Under the pieces are notes generated by a model. It saw only the letters and a list, made by a program, of their open reading frames with translations, had not been told where the DNA came from and searched no databases. The position numbers and the translations under genes are program-made. Positions 19,032-28,098 of a stretch of 64,000 nt of DNA are shown here, in pieces; position 1 is the first letter of the stretch, and each line of letters begins with the position of its first letter. Source of the stretch: Sulfitobacter sp. BSw21498 (GTDB lineage Bacteria; Pseudomonadota; Alphaproteobacteria; Rhodobacterales; Rhodobacteraceae); assembly GCF_006064855.1 (NCBI RefSeq), contig NZ_CP040753.1, forward strand, positions 372,001 to 436,000, written 5' to 3'.

Positions 19032-19077
19032 TCAGGATGAAAGCCCCCTTTCGCTTGACCGCGTCTGGGGTTTTTTT
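19030..19077 (+). terminator. Candidate SAM-controlled terminator before metZ
   Basis: GGTCA (19030-19034) pairs with TGACC (19056-19060), enclosing GAAAG/CTTTC. Alternatively CCCC (19044-19047) pairs with GGGG (19067-19070), directly followed by seven Ts (19071-19077). The first pairing uses the GG that ends the SAM-II 3' strand, so the two structures could be linked to ligand binding. The regulatory logic is inferred. Confidence 0.5.
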
Positions 19078-19113
19078 ACGCCTGCTGCGCAGCAGGTCAG
19101 GAAGGATAAAAGC

Positions 19114-20298
19114 ATGAGCGACAATTGGAAACCACGGACCAAGGCTGTGCACAGTGGCACGCGCCGCAGCCAGTATAACGAAGTCTCTGAGGCAGTGTTC
19201 CTGACCCAGGGGTTCGTCTATGAGAGCGCCGAACAGGCCGAGGCGCGGTTCCAGTCGCTGGGTGACGACGAATTCATCTATGCACGCTACGGCAACCCGA
19301 CCGTGCGCATGTTCGAAGACCGTATTTCCGACCTGTTGGGATATGAGGATTGTTTCGCTTGTACCTCTGGCATGGCCGCAGTCAGCGGCGCGCTAACGTC
19401 GCTTTTGAAGGCAGGCGATCATGTGGTGGCTGCGCGCGCGCTGTTTGGGTCGTGCCTGTATGTGCTTGAGGATATCTTGGCGCGTTTCGGGGTCGAGGTC
19501 ACCTTGATTGACGGAACGGATAATGCTGCATGGGATGCCGCTATCCGCCCTGACACGACCATGGTTTTCTTCGAGAGCATTTCGAACCCCACGTTGGAAG
19601 TCGTCGATATGCGCCATGTGGTGAAGGCGGCGCATGCCGTGGGCGCGCTGGTGCTGGTGGATGACGCGATGGCGACGCCGGTGTTTTCCTATGCCAAGGA
19701 ATGTGGCGCGGATATCGCGATCATCTCGACCACGAAACATGTGGACGGGCAGGGACGTATGCTGGGCGGCGCAATCTGCGGGCCCAAAGAGCTGATCCGC
19801 GGCCCCGTCGAAGCCTATATGAAGCATACCGGTGGCGCGATGAATCCGTTCACCGCCTGGACACATCTTAAGGCGCTTGAAACAATCGACCTGCGGGTGC
19901 GGGCCCAAGCCGACGCCGCCTGGAAGATCGCTGACGCGTTGAACGGGCACCCCAAGCTCAGCGCGGTGCGCTATCCAACCCACGCCAGCCATCCGCAGCA
20001 CGCGCTGGCTATGTCTCATGCGCCTTCGGCGGGTACCGTTTTTGCGGTAGAGGTCAAAGGTGGCAAGGAGGCGTGTTTTGCCTTTCTTAACGCGCTCGAG
20101 ATCATCACCATCTCGAATAATTTTGCCGATGCGAAATCCATTGCAACCCATCCGGCGACGACAACGCACCAACGTTTGCCAGACGACCAGAAAGCAACCC
20201 TCGGGATCACACCGGGTCTTGTGCGCTTGTCAGCCGGGCTCGAGGATGTGGATGATCTGATCGCCGACATCCATCAGGCATTGGACACATTGAAGTGA
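19114..20298 (+). CDS. metZ: O-succinylhomoserine sulfhydrylase
   Basis: A 394-residue PLP enzyme of the Cys/Met metabolism family. It makes homocysteine from O-succinylhomoserine and sulfide in methionine synthesis. YARYGNPTVRMFEDRI, the FACTSGMAAVSGAL cofactor loop, VDDAMATPV and the PLP lysine in IISTTKHVDGQGRMLGG (about residue 209) are intact. The VDDAMATP and HVDGQGR variants favour MetZ over cystathionine gamma-lyase/synthase (usually VDNTFATP and YLNGHSD). The ATG at 19114 is preceded by CAGGAAGGATAAA. Expression should be lowered by SAM through the upstream SAM-II element. Confidence 0.92.
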   Translation: MSDNWKPRTKAVHSGTRRSQYNEVSEAVFLTQGFVYESAEQAEARFQSLGDDEFIYARYGNPTVRMFEDRISDLLGYEDCFACTSGMAAVSGALTSLLKAGDHVVAARALFGSCLYVLEDILARFGVEVTLIDGTDNAAWDAAIRPDTTMVFFESISNPTLEVVDMRHVVKAAHAVGALVLVDDAMATPVFSYAKECGADIAIISTTKHVDGQGRMLGGAICGPKELIRGPVEAYMKHTGGAMNPFTAWTHLKALETIDLRVRAQADAAWKIADALNGHPKLSAVRYPTHASHPQHALAMSHAPSAGTVFAVEVKGGKEACFAFLNALEIITISNNFADAKSIATHPATTTHQRLPDDQKATLGITPGLVRLSAGLEDVDDLIADIHQALDTLK

Positions 20299-20305
20299 TG
20301 CAGCA

Positions 20306-20355
20306 GGGGCTTTACCCGTTCCGCTGGACGGAACATTGGTAAAGCCCCCGTTTTC
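20306..20355 (+). terminator. Intrinsic terminator of metZ
   Basis: GGGGCTTTACC pairs with GGTAAAGCCCC, with an inner GTTCCG/CGGAAC stem, followed by CGTTTT. It lies eight bases after the metZ stop. Confidence 0.85.
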
Positions 20356-20391
20356 GCTTATATAGGGGATATCTTGCGAAAGGGCCCTGCC

Positions 20392-21480
20392 ATGAATATC
20401 GCCGCGACAGTGATACCGGACCGTGATGACGCGGTTGCAGCACTTGATACGTTGCGGGCCTGGGCGCGCAAGGCCGATGCGATCGAGATAGAAGCGCTGG
20501 ATCCGTCGCTCGCTAAATTGTTGCAGAACGTCGAAAGCTATCCGCAGTTCAACCGTGACTATCCCAGTGATTTTGCGGTCGGCGATAATTATAAAGCGAC
20601 GTTGCCGGATTTGCAGAACGGCCCGTCCAGCCTGATCCGCGGTGCGAAACAGCAAATCCAGCATGTTGGGATTTCGAATTTTCGCCTGCCAATGCGATTC
20701 CATACACGTGACGGCGGCGATCTGACACTCGAGACCTCGGTCACCGGATCGGTCAGTCTGGAGGCGGATAAAAAGGGCATCAACATGTCCCGCATTATGC
20801 GCAGTTTCTACAAGCACGCGGATGAGGTGTTCAGCTTCGAGGTGATGGAAGCCGCGCTGGACGACTATAAATCCGACCTCGAGAGCTATGACGCGCGTAT
20901 CCAAATGCGGTTCTCCTTTCCGGTAAAGATCGGAAGCCTGCGGTCCGGTCTTTCGGGATATCAGTATTACGACATCGCGCTGGAACTGGTCGAGGCAGGC
21001 GGCGCGCGCAAGAAGATCATTCACCTGGATTACGTCTATTCCTCGACCTGCCCGTGTTCGCTGGAACTGTCCGAACATGCGCGTGCCACGCGGGGGCAGT
21101 TGGCCACGCCGCATTCGCAACGGTCGGTCGCGCGTATTTCCGTTGAAGTGAATTGCGATGAAACCTGCCTGTGGTTCGAAGACCTGATCGACCTCGCGCG
21201 CCGTGCTGTTCCGACAGAGACGCAAGTGATGGTGAAACGTGAGGATGAACAGGCCTTTGCCGAGCTGAATGCCGCCAATCCGATTTTTGTCGAAGACGCG
21301 GCGCGGCTGTTTTGTGAACAGCTACAGGCTGAACCTCGGGTGGGCGATTTTCGCGTCGTGGCCAGCCATCAAGAAAGCCTGCACAGTCATGACGCGATTT
21401 CGATGCTCACGCAGGGGGAAACCTTTGCCGCACAGAGCATCGACCCAAAACTGTTCAGCACGCTGTTCCACGTCGGCTGA
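20392..21480 (+). CDS. folE2: GTP cyclohydrolase FolE2
   Basis: A 362-residue member of the FolE2 (GCYH-IB, COG1469) family, which converts GTP to 7,8-dihydroneopterin triphosphate for folate and queuosine-type products. The catalytic cysteine region is DYVYSSTCPCSLELSEHAR (about residue 220). VGISNFRLPMRFHTRDGG and YDARIQMRFSFPVKIGSLRSGLSGYQYYDI match the family. It is unrelated in sequence to the zinc enzyme FolE. ATG at 20392 gives the expected start. Gene stands alone downstream of the metZ terminator. folB and folP lie 13 kb away. Confidence 0.93.
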   Translation: MNIAATVIPDRDDAVAALDTLRAWARKADAIEIEALDPSLAKLLQNVESYPQFNRDYPSDFAVGDNYKATLPDLQNGPSSLIRGAKQQIQHVGISNFRLPMRFHTRDGGDLTLETSVTGSVSLEADKKGINMSRIMRSFYKHADEVFSFEVMEAALDDYKSDLESYDARIQMRFSFPVKIGSLRSGLSGYQYYDIALELVEAGGARKKIIHLDYVYSSTCPCSLELSEHARATRGQLATPHSQRSVARISVEVNCDETCLWFEDLIDLARRAVPTETQVMVKREDEQAFAELNAANPIFVEDAARLFCEQLQAEPRVGDFRVVASHQESLHSHDAISMLTQGETFAAQSIDPKLFSTLFHVG

Positions 21481-21604
21481 GCACGTGCCCCCTTTGCGGG
21501 GGTGGCGTCCAGAATTTTCACATTGCGCGGTTTATACGCAGGCCCTCGGGGTGTTTGCTTGAAACATGGGCGCAGCTATGCTGCGATGCGGCATGTTCGG
21601 GATG

Positions 21605-21615
21605 CTGCTATGCAG
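21605..21615. promoter_or_regulatory. CTGC-TAT-GCAG palindrome upstream of DUF1127 gene
   Basis: The same 11-mer occurs at 57027-57037 and 57296-57306, upstream of the other DUF1127 gene and of the sRNA hairpin unit. Here it lies about 92 bp before the start at 21707, and a related GCAG-CTATG-CTGC arrangement lies at 21572-21584. It fits the CTGC-N3-GCAG site described for Rhodobacter PhaR, but the binding protein is inferred only. Confidence 0.5.
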
Positions 21616-21706
21616 AAACGTCGGTTCTCATCCCCCACTGCTTCGCTATATTGAGAGGTAGAACAAGGTAACCGGCAGAAATGCCAAGGTAAATCGAGAG
21701 TTTAGT

Positions 21707-21943
21707 ATGGCTTATAACAACACAATTTCGCACAGCAACGTCCCAACCATCAAAGCGCCTTTCGCCGTCATCGGCGGATTTTTCGCAGCGATCTGGACGG
21801 GCTTGGTTAATATGGGCGCAAACTCGGGCCGGATGCGTCAGGTGACGTTCCTGCAGTCCAGAACGGACGAAGAGCTGTCGGCAATGGGCATCAAGCGTGA
21901 CGAAATCGTGCACCATGTCTTCCGCGATACATTCTACGTCTGA
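21707..21943 (+). CDS. DUF1127-family small protein
   Basis: A 78-residue protein. The second half (RMRQVTFLQSRTDEELSAMGIKRDEIVHHVFRD) matches the DUF1127 motif, in which an arginine-rich helix is followed by L-x-x-x-D-x-x-L-x-x-x-G-I-x-R-x-x-I. Such proteins in alphaproteobacteria can bind RNA and act in stress responses (for example CcaF1 of Rhodobacter sphaeroides). The N-terminal part is hydrophobic (FAVIGGFFAAIWTGLV), a less usual feature. It is monocistronic, with a terminator just after the stop. It differs from the 70-residue DUF1127 protein at 56715. Confidence 0.82.
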   Translation: MAYNNTISHSNVPTIKAPFAVIGGFFAAIWTGLVNMGANSGRMRQVTFLQSRTDEELSAMGIKRDEIVHHVFRDTFYV

Positions 21944-21964
21944 ACGTCTTTCAGTTTGATTTTG

Positions 21965-21997
21965 AACGGCCCGAGTGTGTCTTGCTCGGGTCGTTTT
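21965..21997 (+). terminator. Intrinsic terminator after DUF1127 gene
   Basis: AACGGCCCGAG pairs with CTCGGGTCGTT (one G-U pair) across a nine-base loop, followed by a T-rich tract (TTTTGCGTTTT). Unlike the second DUF1127 locus, its loop has no CCTCC motif. Confidence 0.8.
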
Positions 21998-22014
21998 GCG
22001 TTTTACGATAGGGC

Positions 22015-23505
22015 GTGTCCTTGACACCGACGCGCCACCGCGCCAACGCTGCGCGGATGTTGGATTTGCGCCCTGTTGGATACGTCATCGGCCTGTTGGT
22101 GTCGGTGCTTGGCATTGCGATGATCGTGCCGATGTTGGTCGATATTGCCGAAGGGCGCGGCCACTGGCCCGTGTTCGTAGAGGCGGGTCTGATCACGATG
22201 CTGGGCGGCAGTATGATCGCGCTGGCCTGCGCCAATGGCGTCAAGGAAGGGCTGACCATCCAGCAGACCTTTTTGCTGACCACAGCCGTCTGGTTGATGC
22301 TGCCGCTGTTCGGCGCACTGCCGTTTATGCTGGGCGCGACCGAAGCACGTTTCGTCGATGCTGTGTTCGAGGCCATGTCGGGCATGACCACCACCGGATC
22401 GACGGTATTTACCGGATTGGATGATCTGCCCAAAGGGTTGCTGCTGTGGCGTGCAATTCTGCAGTGGCTTGGTGGTATTGGTATCATTGTTGTTGCGATG
22501 GTTTTCCTGCCCGAGCTGCGGGTTGGCGGTATGCAGATCTTCAAATCCGAAGCCTTTGACACCTTTGGAAAAATTCTGCCACGCGCCGGTCAGATCGCCA
22601 GCCAGATTTCGGTCATCTATGTATGGCTTACTTTTGCCTGTGCCCTGACGTATTTAACCTTGGGGATGAACGTCTTTGACGCCACGGTTCATGCGCTTAC
22701 AACCGTGTCCACGGGCGGGTTTTCGAACTATGACGCGTCTTTTGGGACATTCGCTGGCAATGCGGAATACGCGGCGTCGATCTTCATGGTGCTCGCGGCG
22801 TTACCGTTCGTGCGCTATGTGCAATTGTTGAACGGCAACCCGCTGGCGCTCCACCGTGATCCGCAGGTGCGGGGGTTCTTGATGACGATTGCTGTCTTGG
22901 TCGGGCTGATCTTCATCTCGATCCAGTCTGTGTTTCCGCAGCACTGGGAGCAATCCCTGCGCGAAGCATTGTTCAACATCACTTCCATCATTTCGGGTAC
23001 AGGGTTTGCGTCGGTCGATTATATGACCTGGGGCCCGTTTCCCGTTGCGCTGTTCTTTTTCACCGGCCTGATCGGCGGCTGCGCGGGGTCGACGGCCTGT
23101 TCGATCAAGATCTTCCGATATCAGTTGTTGTTCGCGTCAATCCGCGCCCAGTTGCAGCGCATCCGCTCGCCCCACGGCATCTTTACCCCGCGCTATGATG
23201 GCCGTCCTATCAGTGGCGATGTCATGATTTCGGTCATGTCTTTCTTTATGTTCTTCACGCTGACGCTGGGGCTGGTTGCCGTGGCGCTGAGCATGACCGG
23301 ACTGGATTTTGTGACCTCGGTATCGGGGGCGGGGGCCGCGTTGGGCAACATCGGGCCGGGTCTGGGCAAGATCATCGGCCCTGCTGGCAATTTTAGCACG
23401 CTAAACGATACGGCCAAGTGGATCCTGACGGCTGCGATGCTGGTCGGACGGCTGGAACTTATGGCGGTCTACGTTATTCTGACATTCAAATTTTGGAGAG
23501 CATAA
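22015..23505 (+). CDS. trkH: Trk-type potassium uptake protein TrkH
   Basis: A 496-residue K+ channel-like permease. The four selectivity-loop regions are visible: MSGMTTTGSTVFTGLDDLPKGLLLWRAILQWLGGIGIIV, LTTVSTGGFSNYDAS, ITSIISGTGFASVDYMTWG and SGAGAALGNIGPGLGKI. Works with the NAD-binding TrkA, which is not encoded here. The GTG at 22015 is used, with an ATG 14 codons later (22057) as alternative. The stop overlaps the next start by one base, so the following ThDP enzyme gene is translationally coupled although functionally unrelated. Confidence 0.93.
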   Translation: MSLTPTRHRANAARMLDLRPVGYVIGLLVSVLGIAMIVPMLVDIAEGRGHWPVFVEAGLITMLGGSMIALACANGVKEGLTIQQTFLLTTAVWLMLPLFGALPFMLGATEARFVDAVFEAMSGMTTTGSTVFTGLDDLPKGLLLWRAILQWLGGIGIIVVAMVFLPELRVGGMQIFKSEAFDTFGKILPRAGQIASQISVIYVWLTFACALTYLTLGMNVFDATVHALTTVSTGGFSNYDASFGTFAGNAEYAASIFMVLAALPFVRYVQLLNGNPLALHRDPQVRGFLMTIAVLVGLIFISIQSVFPQHWEQSLREALFNITSIISGTGFASVDYMTWGPFPVALFFFTGLIGGCAGSTACSIKIFRYQLLFASIRAQLQRIRSPHGIFTPRYDGRPISGDVMISVMSFFMFFTLTLGLVAVALSMTGLDFVTSVSGAGAALGNIGPGLGKIIGPAGNFSTLNDTAKWILTAAMLVGRLELMAVYVILTFKFWRA

Positions 23506-25097
23506 TGAGCGATACACAAACCCGTCCCTTGGGGGCCCAGATGTCTCATATGCTAAAGGCCCGCGGGGTAGAGGTGATCTTTGGGATCCCCGGCGTGCAC
23601 AACCAGGAAATGTATCGCGGCATCGAAGAGGCGGGGCTGACCCATGTGCTTGCGCGGCACGAGCAGGGGGCCGGCTTCATGGCCGACGGCTATGCCCGTG
23701 CGACGGGCAAGCCCGGGGTGGCATACGTTATTACCGGTCCGGGTCTGTGCAACGTGATGACGCCCATGGGGCAGGCCTATAGCGATTCCGTGCCAGTGTT
23801 GGTGCTGTCCTCGTGTCTGGACGAAACGGCGGCGCGCAAGGGGCAGTTGCACCAGATGAAAGACCAGCGCGCCGCGGCAGAAACCGTCTGCGACTGGTCC
23901 GAAGTGGCGTTGACCGCGCCCGCGGCGTATCAGTTGATCGACCGGGCCTTGACCGAATTCGCCTCCGGTCGGGCGCGATCCAAACACATCTCTGTGCCGA
24001 TCCATCTGCTGGAAGCCGAAGCTGCGCCCGCGCAGCCTAGGTCGGTCAGCGCAACACGACCCGCCGGCGATCCCGCCCAGATCAAAGCGCTGGCGCAAAA
24101 GCTGCAGGCGGCGCAAAAGCCGTTGTTCATCTTTGGCGGCGGCGCTGTTGGTGTGCAAAACACCGACGCGTTGCTGGCCCGCTGGCAGGCCGCGAGCATG
24201 ACCACTTATGCAGGTCGCGGCATCGTATCGCCCGACGCGCCATTGCACTTTGGGGCCTGCCTTGCGCGGGAAAGCAGCGTGGATGTGATCGCGCAGGCAG
24301 ATCTGGTGATCGCAGTCGGCACGGAACTGGCAGAGGTGGATATGTGGCGCCCTGAATTGGGACATTCGGGCGAACTGGTACGGATTGATATTGATCCTTC
24401 CGTTCTGGCCGACCCGCAGGCGGCGGGCTTTGCAATCCTTGGGGATGCGGCGCAGGTGATGGCAGCGCTGGATGCCGCCTTGCCCGAGGACGGGACCGCC
24501 AAGGGGTGGACCGCCGCCGAGGTCGCGAAGTGGTGCAAGCGTTGGCGTTCCGAGGTGGATATGGAGCGTCCGGGCATCCTCGCCGTGGTTGACGCCGTTA
24601 AGGCCGCCACGCCCGAGGGCACGATGGTCTATTCCGACATGACGCAATTCGCCTATGCCGCAACCGAAGTATGGGAGATGGACCGCCCCGGCCATTGGCA
24701 CCACCCCTACGGCTTTGGCACCTTGGGCTATGCCACGCCTGCGGCGATTGGCGGGGCCATCGGACGACCCGGGCTGCCCACACTGGCGATCATCGGCGAC
24801 TACGGCTTTCAATACACGGTGCAAGAACTTGGCGCAGCGGTAGAACTGGGCCTGGCATTGCCCATCATCCTTTGGGACAACGGCAAATTGGGCGAGATCG
24901 AAGACAGCATGACCCGTGCGCAGATCGCACCGAATGCGGTCATCGCCCACAATCCCGATTTCTGTAAACTAGCAGAGGCCTACGGCGCAAATGCAGTCGC
25001 CCCAAAATCATTGGCAGACCTACCCGAGGTTCTGGCCAAAGCGTTCAGGGCAGATCGTCCGACGTTGATCTATCTGACGCCGCAAACCGCGGGCTGA
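23505..25097 (+). CDS. ThDP-dependent decarboxylase, 5-guanidino-2-oxopentanoate decarboxylase type
   Basis: A 530-residue ThDP enzyme of the acetolactate synthase/benzoylformate decarboxylase fold. The catalytic glutamate is in LARHEQGAGFMADGYARATGKPGV (about residue 48). The ThDP-magnesium motif is IIGDYGFQYTVQELGAAVELGLALPIILWDN, with GDY in place of the usual GDG. No FAD-type acetolactate synthase features or small subunit gene are present. Proteins of this type in the Rhodobacterales are usually labelled AruI-like (arginine transaminase pathway), and that specificity is transferred knowledge. The ATG at 23505 follows TTGGAGAGCATA and overlaps the trkH stop. Confidence 0.82.
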   Translation: MSDTQTRPLGAQMSHMLKARGVEVIFGIPGVHNQEMYRGIEEAGLTHVLARHEQGAGFMADGYARATGKPGVAYVITGPGLCNVMTPMGQAYSDSVPVLVLSSCLDETAARKGQLHQMKDQRAAAETVCDWSEVALTAPAAYQLIDRALTEFASGRARSKHISVPIHLLEAEAAPAQPRSVSATRPAGDPAQIKALAQKLQAAQKPLFIFGGGAVGVQNTDALLARWQAASMTTYAGRGIVSPDAPLHFGACLARESSVDVIAQADLVIAVGTELAEVDMWRPELGHSGELVRIDIDPSVLADPQAAGFAILGDAAQVMAALDAALPEDGTAKGWTAAEVAKWCKRWRSEVDMERPGILAVVDAVKAATPEGTMVYSDMTQFAYAATEVWEMDRPGHWHHPYGFGTLGYATPAAIGGAIGRPGLPTLAIIGDYGFQYTVQELGAAVELGLALPIILWDNGKLGEIEDSMTRAQIAPNAVIAHNPDFCKLAEAYGANAVAPKSLADLPEVLAKAFRADRPTLIYLTPQTAG

Positions 25098-25133
25098 TCT
25101 GTCTTAACTTTTATGGCAGCGATTGCAGCTTTG

Positions 25134-25175
25134 CCCCGGTCCCCAGCATAACGCCGAGGGCCGGGGTTTTCTTTA
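25134..25175. terminator. Terminator between convergent genes
   Basis: CCCCGG (25134-25139) pairs with CCGGGG (25162-25167) around a GC-rich loop, followed by TTTTCTTTATT on the plus strand. It serves the ThDP decarboxylase gene and its T-tract runs into the end of the convergent gene. Confidence 0.7.
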
Positions 25176-27002
25176 TTCCCAGCAGCTGACCAGAACGGTC
25201 ATACCCTTGGCTTTTTCGCGCAGGTCGTGCGGCTTGATCGCGGTGCTGGCAACCGTTGTATCCACGCTGACACCGGCCCTTTGCGCGAGGTCCGCAATGA
25301 CCTTGGCTTCCACGGCAAAGGCGACATCTTCGGGCAGTTCGCGCGCGCCATTTGCACGGGGCAGCAGCATCCCCAGCACGCGCCCGTCGCTATCAAGGAT
25401 CGGGCCGCCTGCGTCGCCACTGCGGGCAGAAAGCGCGAGGCGGGCGATGTTTTCCTCGCCCTGTAGCCCACGCACATCGGCCAGAGTGCCATAGGTCACG
25501 GTGGCAGAGCCAAGCACGCCCTCATAGGGGAAGCCGGCAACCGCGATTTCAGACTGCAACCGCGGGGGCACTGTGTTGAACGCGGCCACATCCAGCGGTG
25601 ACAGAGCAACGCGGGGTTTCAGCAAGCTGATGCCGCTGGCCGTATCATCGACCAACACGTCGAGCTCTGTCTCGTCGTCCAGCGTCAGGCGGCCACAGCT
25701 TTGCACAGCCTCAGAGGTCGTCGCAACCGTACCACGCCCGTCGATGAAAAAGCCCGAGCGCGAGATCTTTGGCGACCGGATTTGCAGACCGGAAACCAGA
25801 TCGACAGCCTGACGATCACCGGACCCTGCAGCGGCATCCAGCGTGCCAGGTAGGCGGCTAAAGGATTTCGTCATCTCGGCGATCACGCGGCGACGGCGGT
25901 CTTCGTCACCGGCGGGCCAAATCAGGGTAAAGCCTTTGATCTCGCCATTCTCGAGGGACACCTGCGTCTGGCTGACGATCCGCCCGTCTTCGCCGATCAG
26001 TTCAAAGCTGTTGGATTTACGGTCACGTGGGCCTTCTTCGGGCACGATTTCAAGGGTCTGCATGATGTCATACAAACCAAAGAGCGTGTCCTGATCGCCA
26101 GCCTGACTGATCAGCAGAACCCGCGCATCAATGTCGCCGGTACCATTGTAATGGGCAAAGGGGGGCTCGAACCGGTCAAAGGTGACCACTTTGGTGGGCA
26201 TCACCATTTCGATGCCAGCATCGGCGTTGCGCACGGTCTGCAGGCCCAGCCCTTCTAGCACGGCATTATATTGGCCTATCAAATCTGCCCGCTGCAACGT
26301 GGTCAGCACGCCGGTCGCTTCATAGCCGTTGGCCTCTTGCCAATCGGCCATAGACCCGCGCGTGCCTCGCCCGAATGCACCGTCAATCGATGCATTGTAA
26401 AAGCCGGCCCACTTCAGCGCGATCTGTAGCTGTTCACGTGCGGTGAGGTCCAGATCACGCTCGCTGGCGCGGGCCTCTGACAGGGTCTCGTCTTTGGGCG
26501 GCTCTGGCAGGACGGGCACCTGTGTCGTCTCGGCCTCTGCAGTGGGGGCTTCTTCTTGGTCCAGCGTTTCGCCGGCGGGGGGCAGGGTGGTCTGTGTAAT
26601 CTCTTCGTCCGTCTGCGCCTCGCTCGGGGTGGCGGGTTCAATCGGAGCGATCAGCGGAATGTTCAAGACATTCGCACCCACGGGCCAGAATTGCTGTTGG
26701 AATTTATCGGAGAGCTGGATGAAACTGTCGCGTGGAATCACCCCGTCCTGTCGGTAGCGCCGCAGCAGCAGTTCGGCGTCGTCGCGCAAATAGGGACCAA
26801 CCGCGATTCCATACCAGCTGCCCCCAAGGGCAAACCCGTTTACATCCTCAAGGCTGGCGCTGTAGGCACGCGCGCGATCGGTCGCCGCCGCCAGATTAGG
26901 CTGGGCTTCTACCTGTATCCAAACCACATCATCGGCAGACTGTGCAAAGGCGAACGGGGCGATAAACAAGGCGGCGATCAGGGCCGCAAACAGTCGCGTC
27001 AT
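25173..27002 (-). CDS. Secreted trypsin-fold pseudoprotease with SPOR-like and peptidoglycan-binding domains
   Basis: A 609-residue protein. Signal peptide MTRLFAALIAALFIAPFAFA; then a SPOR-like segment (about 25-110), an acidic Pro/Glu/Thr linker (about 120-180), a PG_binding_1 domain (about 185-245, LQIALKWAGFYNASIDGAFGRGTRGSM), an unassigned middle and a C-terminal trypsin/DegP-like domain (about 405-590). In that domain, the serine motif reads SGDAGGPIL (GCA codon, Ala for Ser). The histidine position reads ATTSEAV (canonical TNAHVV) and the aspartate region SGISLLKP lacks Asp. All three triad residues are therefore absent. It is expected to bind peptidoglycan and perhaps peptides in the periplasm rather than cut them. 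The ATG at 27002 is chosen for the signal peptide. Confidence 0.8.
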   Translation of the reverse strand: MTRLFAALIAALFIAPFAFAQSADDVVWIQVEAQPNLAAATDRARAYSASLEDVNGFALGGSWYGIAVGPYLRDDAELLLRRYRQDGVIPRDSFIQLSDKFQQQFWPVGANVLNIPLIAPIEPATPSEAQTDEEITQTTLPPAGETLDQEEAPTAEAETTQVPVLPEPPKDETLSEARASERDLDLTAREQLQIALKWAGFYNASIDGAFGRGTRGSMADWQEANGYEATGVLTTLQRADLIGQYNAVLEGLGLQTVRNADAGIEMVMPTKVVTFDRFEPPFAHYNGTGDIDARVLLISQAGDQDTLFGLYDIMQTLEIVPEEGPRDRKSNSFELIGEDGRIVSQTQVSLENGEIKGFTLIWPAGDEDRRRRVIAEMTKSFSRLPGTLDAAAGSGDRQAVDLVSGLQIRSPKISRSGFFIDGRGTVATTSEAVQSCGRLTLDDETELDVLVDDTASGISLLKPRVALSPLDVAAFNTVPPRLQSEIAVAGFPYEGVLGSATVTYGTLADVRGLQGEENIARLALSARSGDAGGPILDSDGRVLGMLLPRANGARELPEDVAFAVEAKVIADLAQRAGVSVDTTVASTAIKPHDLREKAKGMTVLVSCWE

Positions 27003-27159
27003 AGGTAAGGGTGCTCTCAAGGATTTAAACTTGCAGTAGATAAGCAGGAACGCGCGCAAAATACCATGCTTGAGACAGGGCAAATCATCACAAAGCTGCC
27101 AATTGACCCGACCGCGACAGCGCCTTAGGAAAGGCGCGCAGCAGCAAAGGCAAAATCTT

Positions 27160-28098
27160 ATGTCCGACCCGGTCCAGCGCCCCCGTTCATTTCAGGAAAT
27201 CATCCTCGCTCTACAGTCCTATTGGGCGCGTCAGGGCTGTGCGATTCTACAACCCTACGACATGGAAGTCGGCGCGGGTACGTTCCACCCGGCGACGACC
27301 CTGCGCGCGCTTGGCACCAACCCATGGGCCGCGGCCTATGTGCAGCCGTCGCGTCGTCCGACCGATGGGCGATATGGTGAAAACCCGAACCGCTTGCAGC
27401 ACTACTACCAGTTTCAGGCGCTGATCAAACCCAGCCCGCCCAATCTGCAAGAGCTGTACCTTGGGTCGCTCGAGGCAATCGGGATCGACATGGCGCTGCA
27501 TGACATCCGCTTTGTCGAAGATGACTGGGAAAGCCCGACATTGGGCGCATGGGGTCTGGGCTGGGAAGTCTGGTGCGATGGTATGGAAGTGTCGCAGTTC
27601 ACCTATTTCCAGCAGGTCGGCGGTCACGACTGCCATCCTGTATCGGGAGAGTTGACCTACGGGCTTGAGCGTCTGGCGATGTATGTTCTGGGGGTCGATC
27701 ACGTGATGGACATGCCGTTCAACAGCCCCGACGCGCCGATCCCGCTGACCTATGGCGATGTGTTCAAGCAGACCGAAGAAGAATACGCCCGCTGGAACTT
27801 TGATGTCGCCAATACCGACGTGCTGCTGAATCACTTTGTCGAGGCTGAAAACGAGTGCAAGGCGATCCTTGCGCATGATGCCCTTGACCCCAAGACCGGC
27901 AAGCGCATCGTCATGGCGCACCCCGCCTATGACCAATGCATCAAGGCCAGCCACATCTTTAACCTGCTGGACGCGCGCGGCGTTATCTCGGTCACCGAGC
28001 GTCAGGCCTATATCGGACGCGTGCGCACCCTTGCCAAAGCCTGCGCTGACGCGTTTGTTCAGACACGGGCCGGCGGCTGGTCGGAAGATGCGGCATGA
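27160..28098 (+). CDS. glyQ: Glycyl-tRNA synthetase alpha subunit
   Basis: A 312-residue class II synthetase subunit carrying the aminoacylation site. [70 protein letters not shown] (motif 2 region) and [19 protein letters not shown] (motif 3 region) are intact. The ATG at 27160 starts exactly at the family N-terminus. It is co-transcribed with the DUF6446 gene (ATGA overlap) and glyS. Confidence 0.97.
   Translation: MSDPVQRPRSFQEIILALQSYWARQGCAILQPYDMEVGAGTFHPATTLRALGTNPWAAAYVQPSRRPTDGRYGENPNRLQHYYQFQALIKPSPPNLQELYLGSLEAIGIDMALHDIRFVEDDWESPTLGAWGLGWEVWCDGMEVSQFTYFQQVGGHDCHPVSGELTYGLERLAMYVLGVDHVMDMPFNSPDAPIPLTYGDVFKQTEEEYARWNFDVANTDVLLNHFVEAENECKAILAHDALDPKTGKRIVMAHPAYDQCIKASHIFNLLDARGVISVTERQAYIGRVRTLAKACADAFVQTRAGGWSEDAA

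Noticed and set aside
19081-19096. Palindrome CCTGCTGCGCAGCAGG before metZ as a regulator site
   Set aside because: It also matches CTGC-N3-GCAG loosely, but it lies within the riboswitch leader and next to the ribosome binding site, where a hairpin in RNA is an equally good explanation.
23553-24950. 465-residue open frame antisense to the ThDP decarboxylase gene
   Set aside because: It lacks a family match or ribosome binding site and is explained by the high GC of the real gene on the plus strand, which shows strong motifs.
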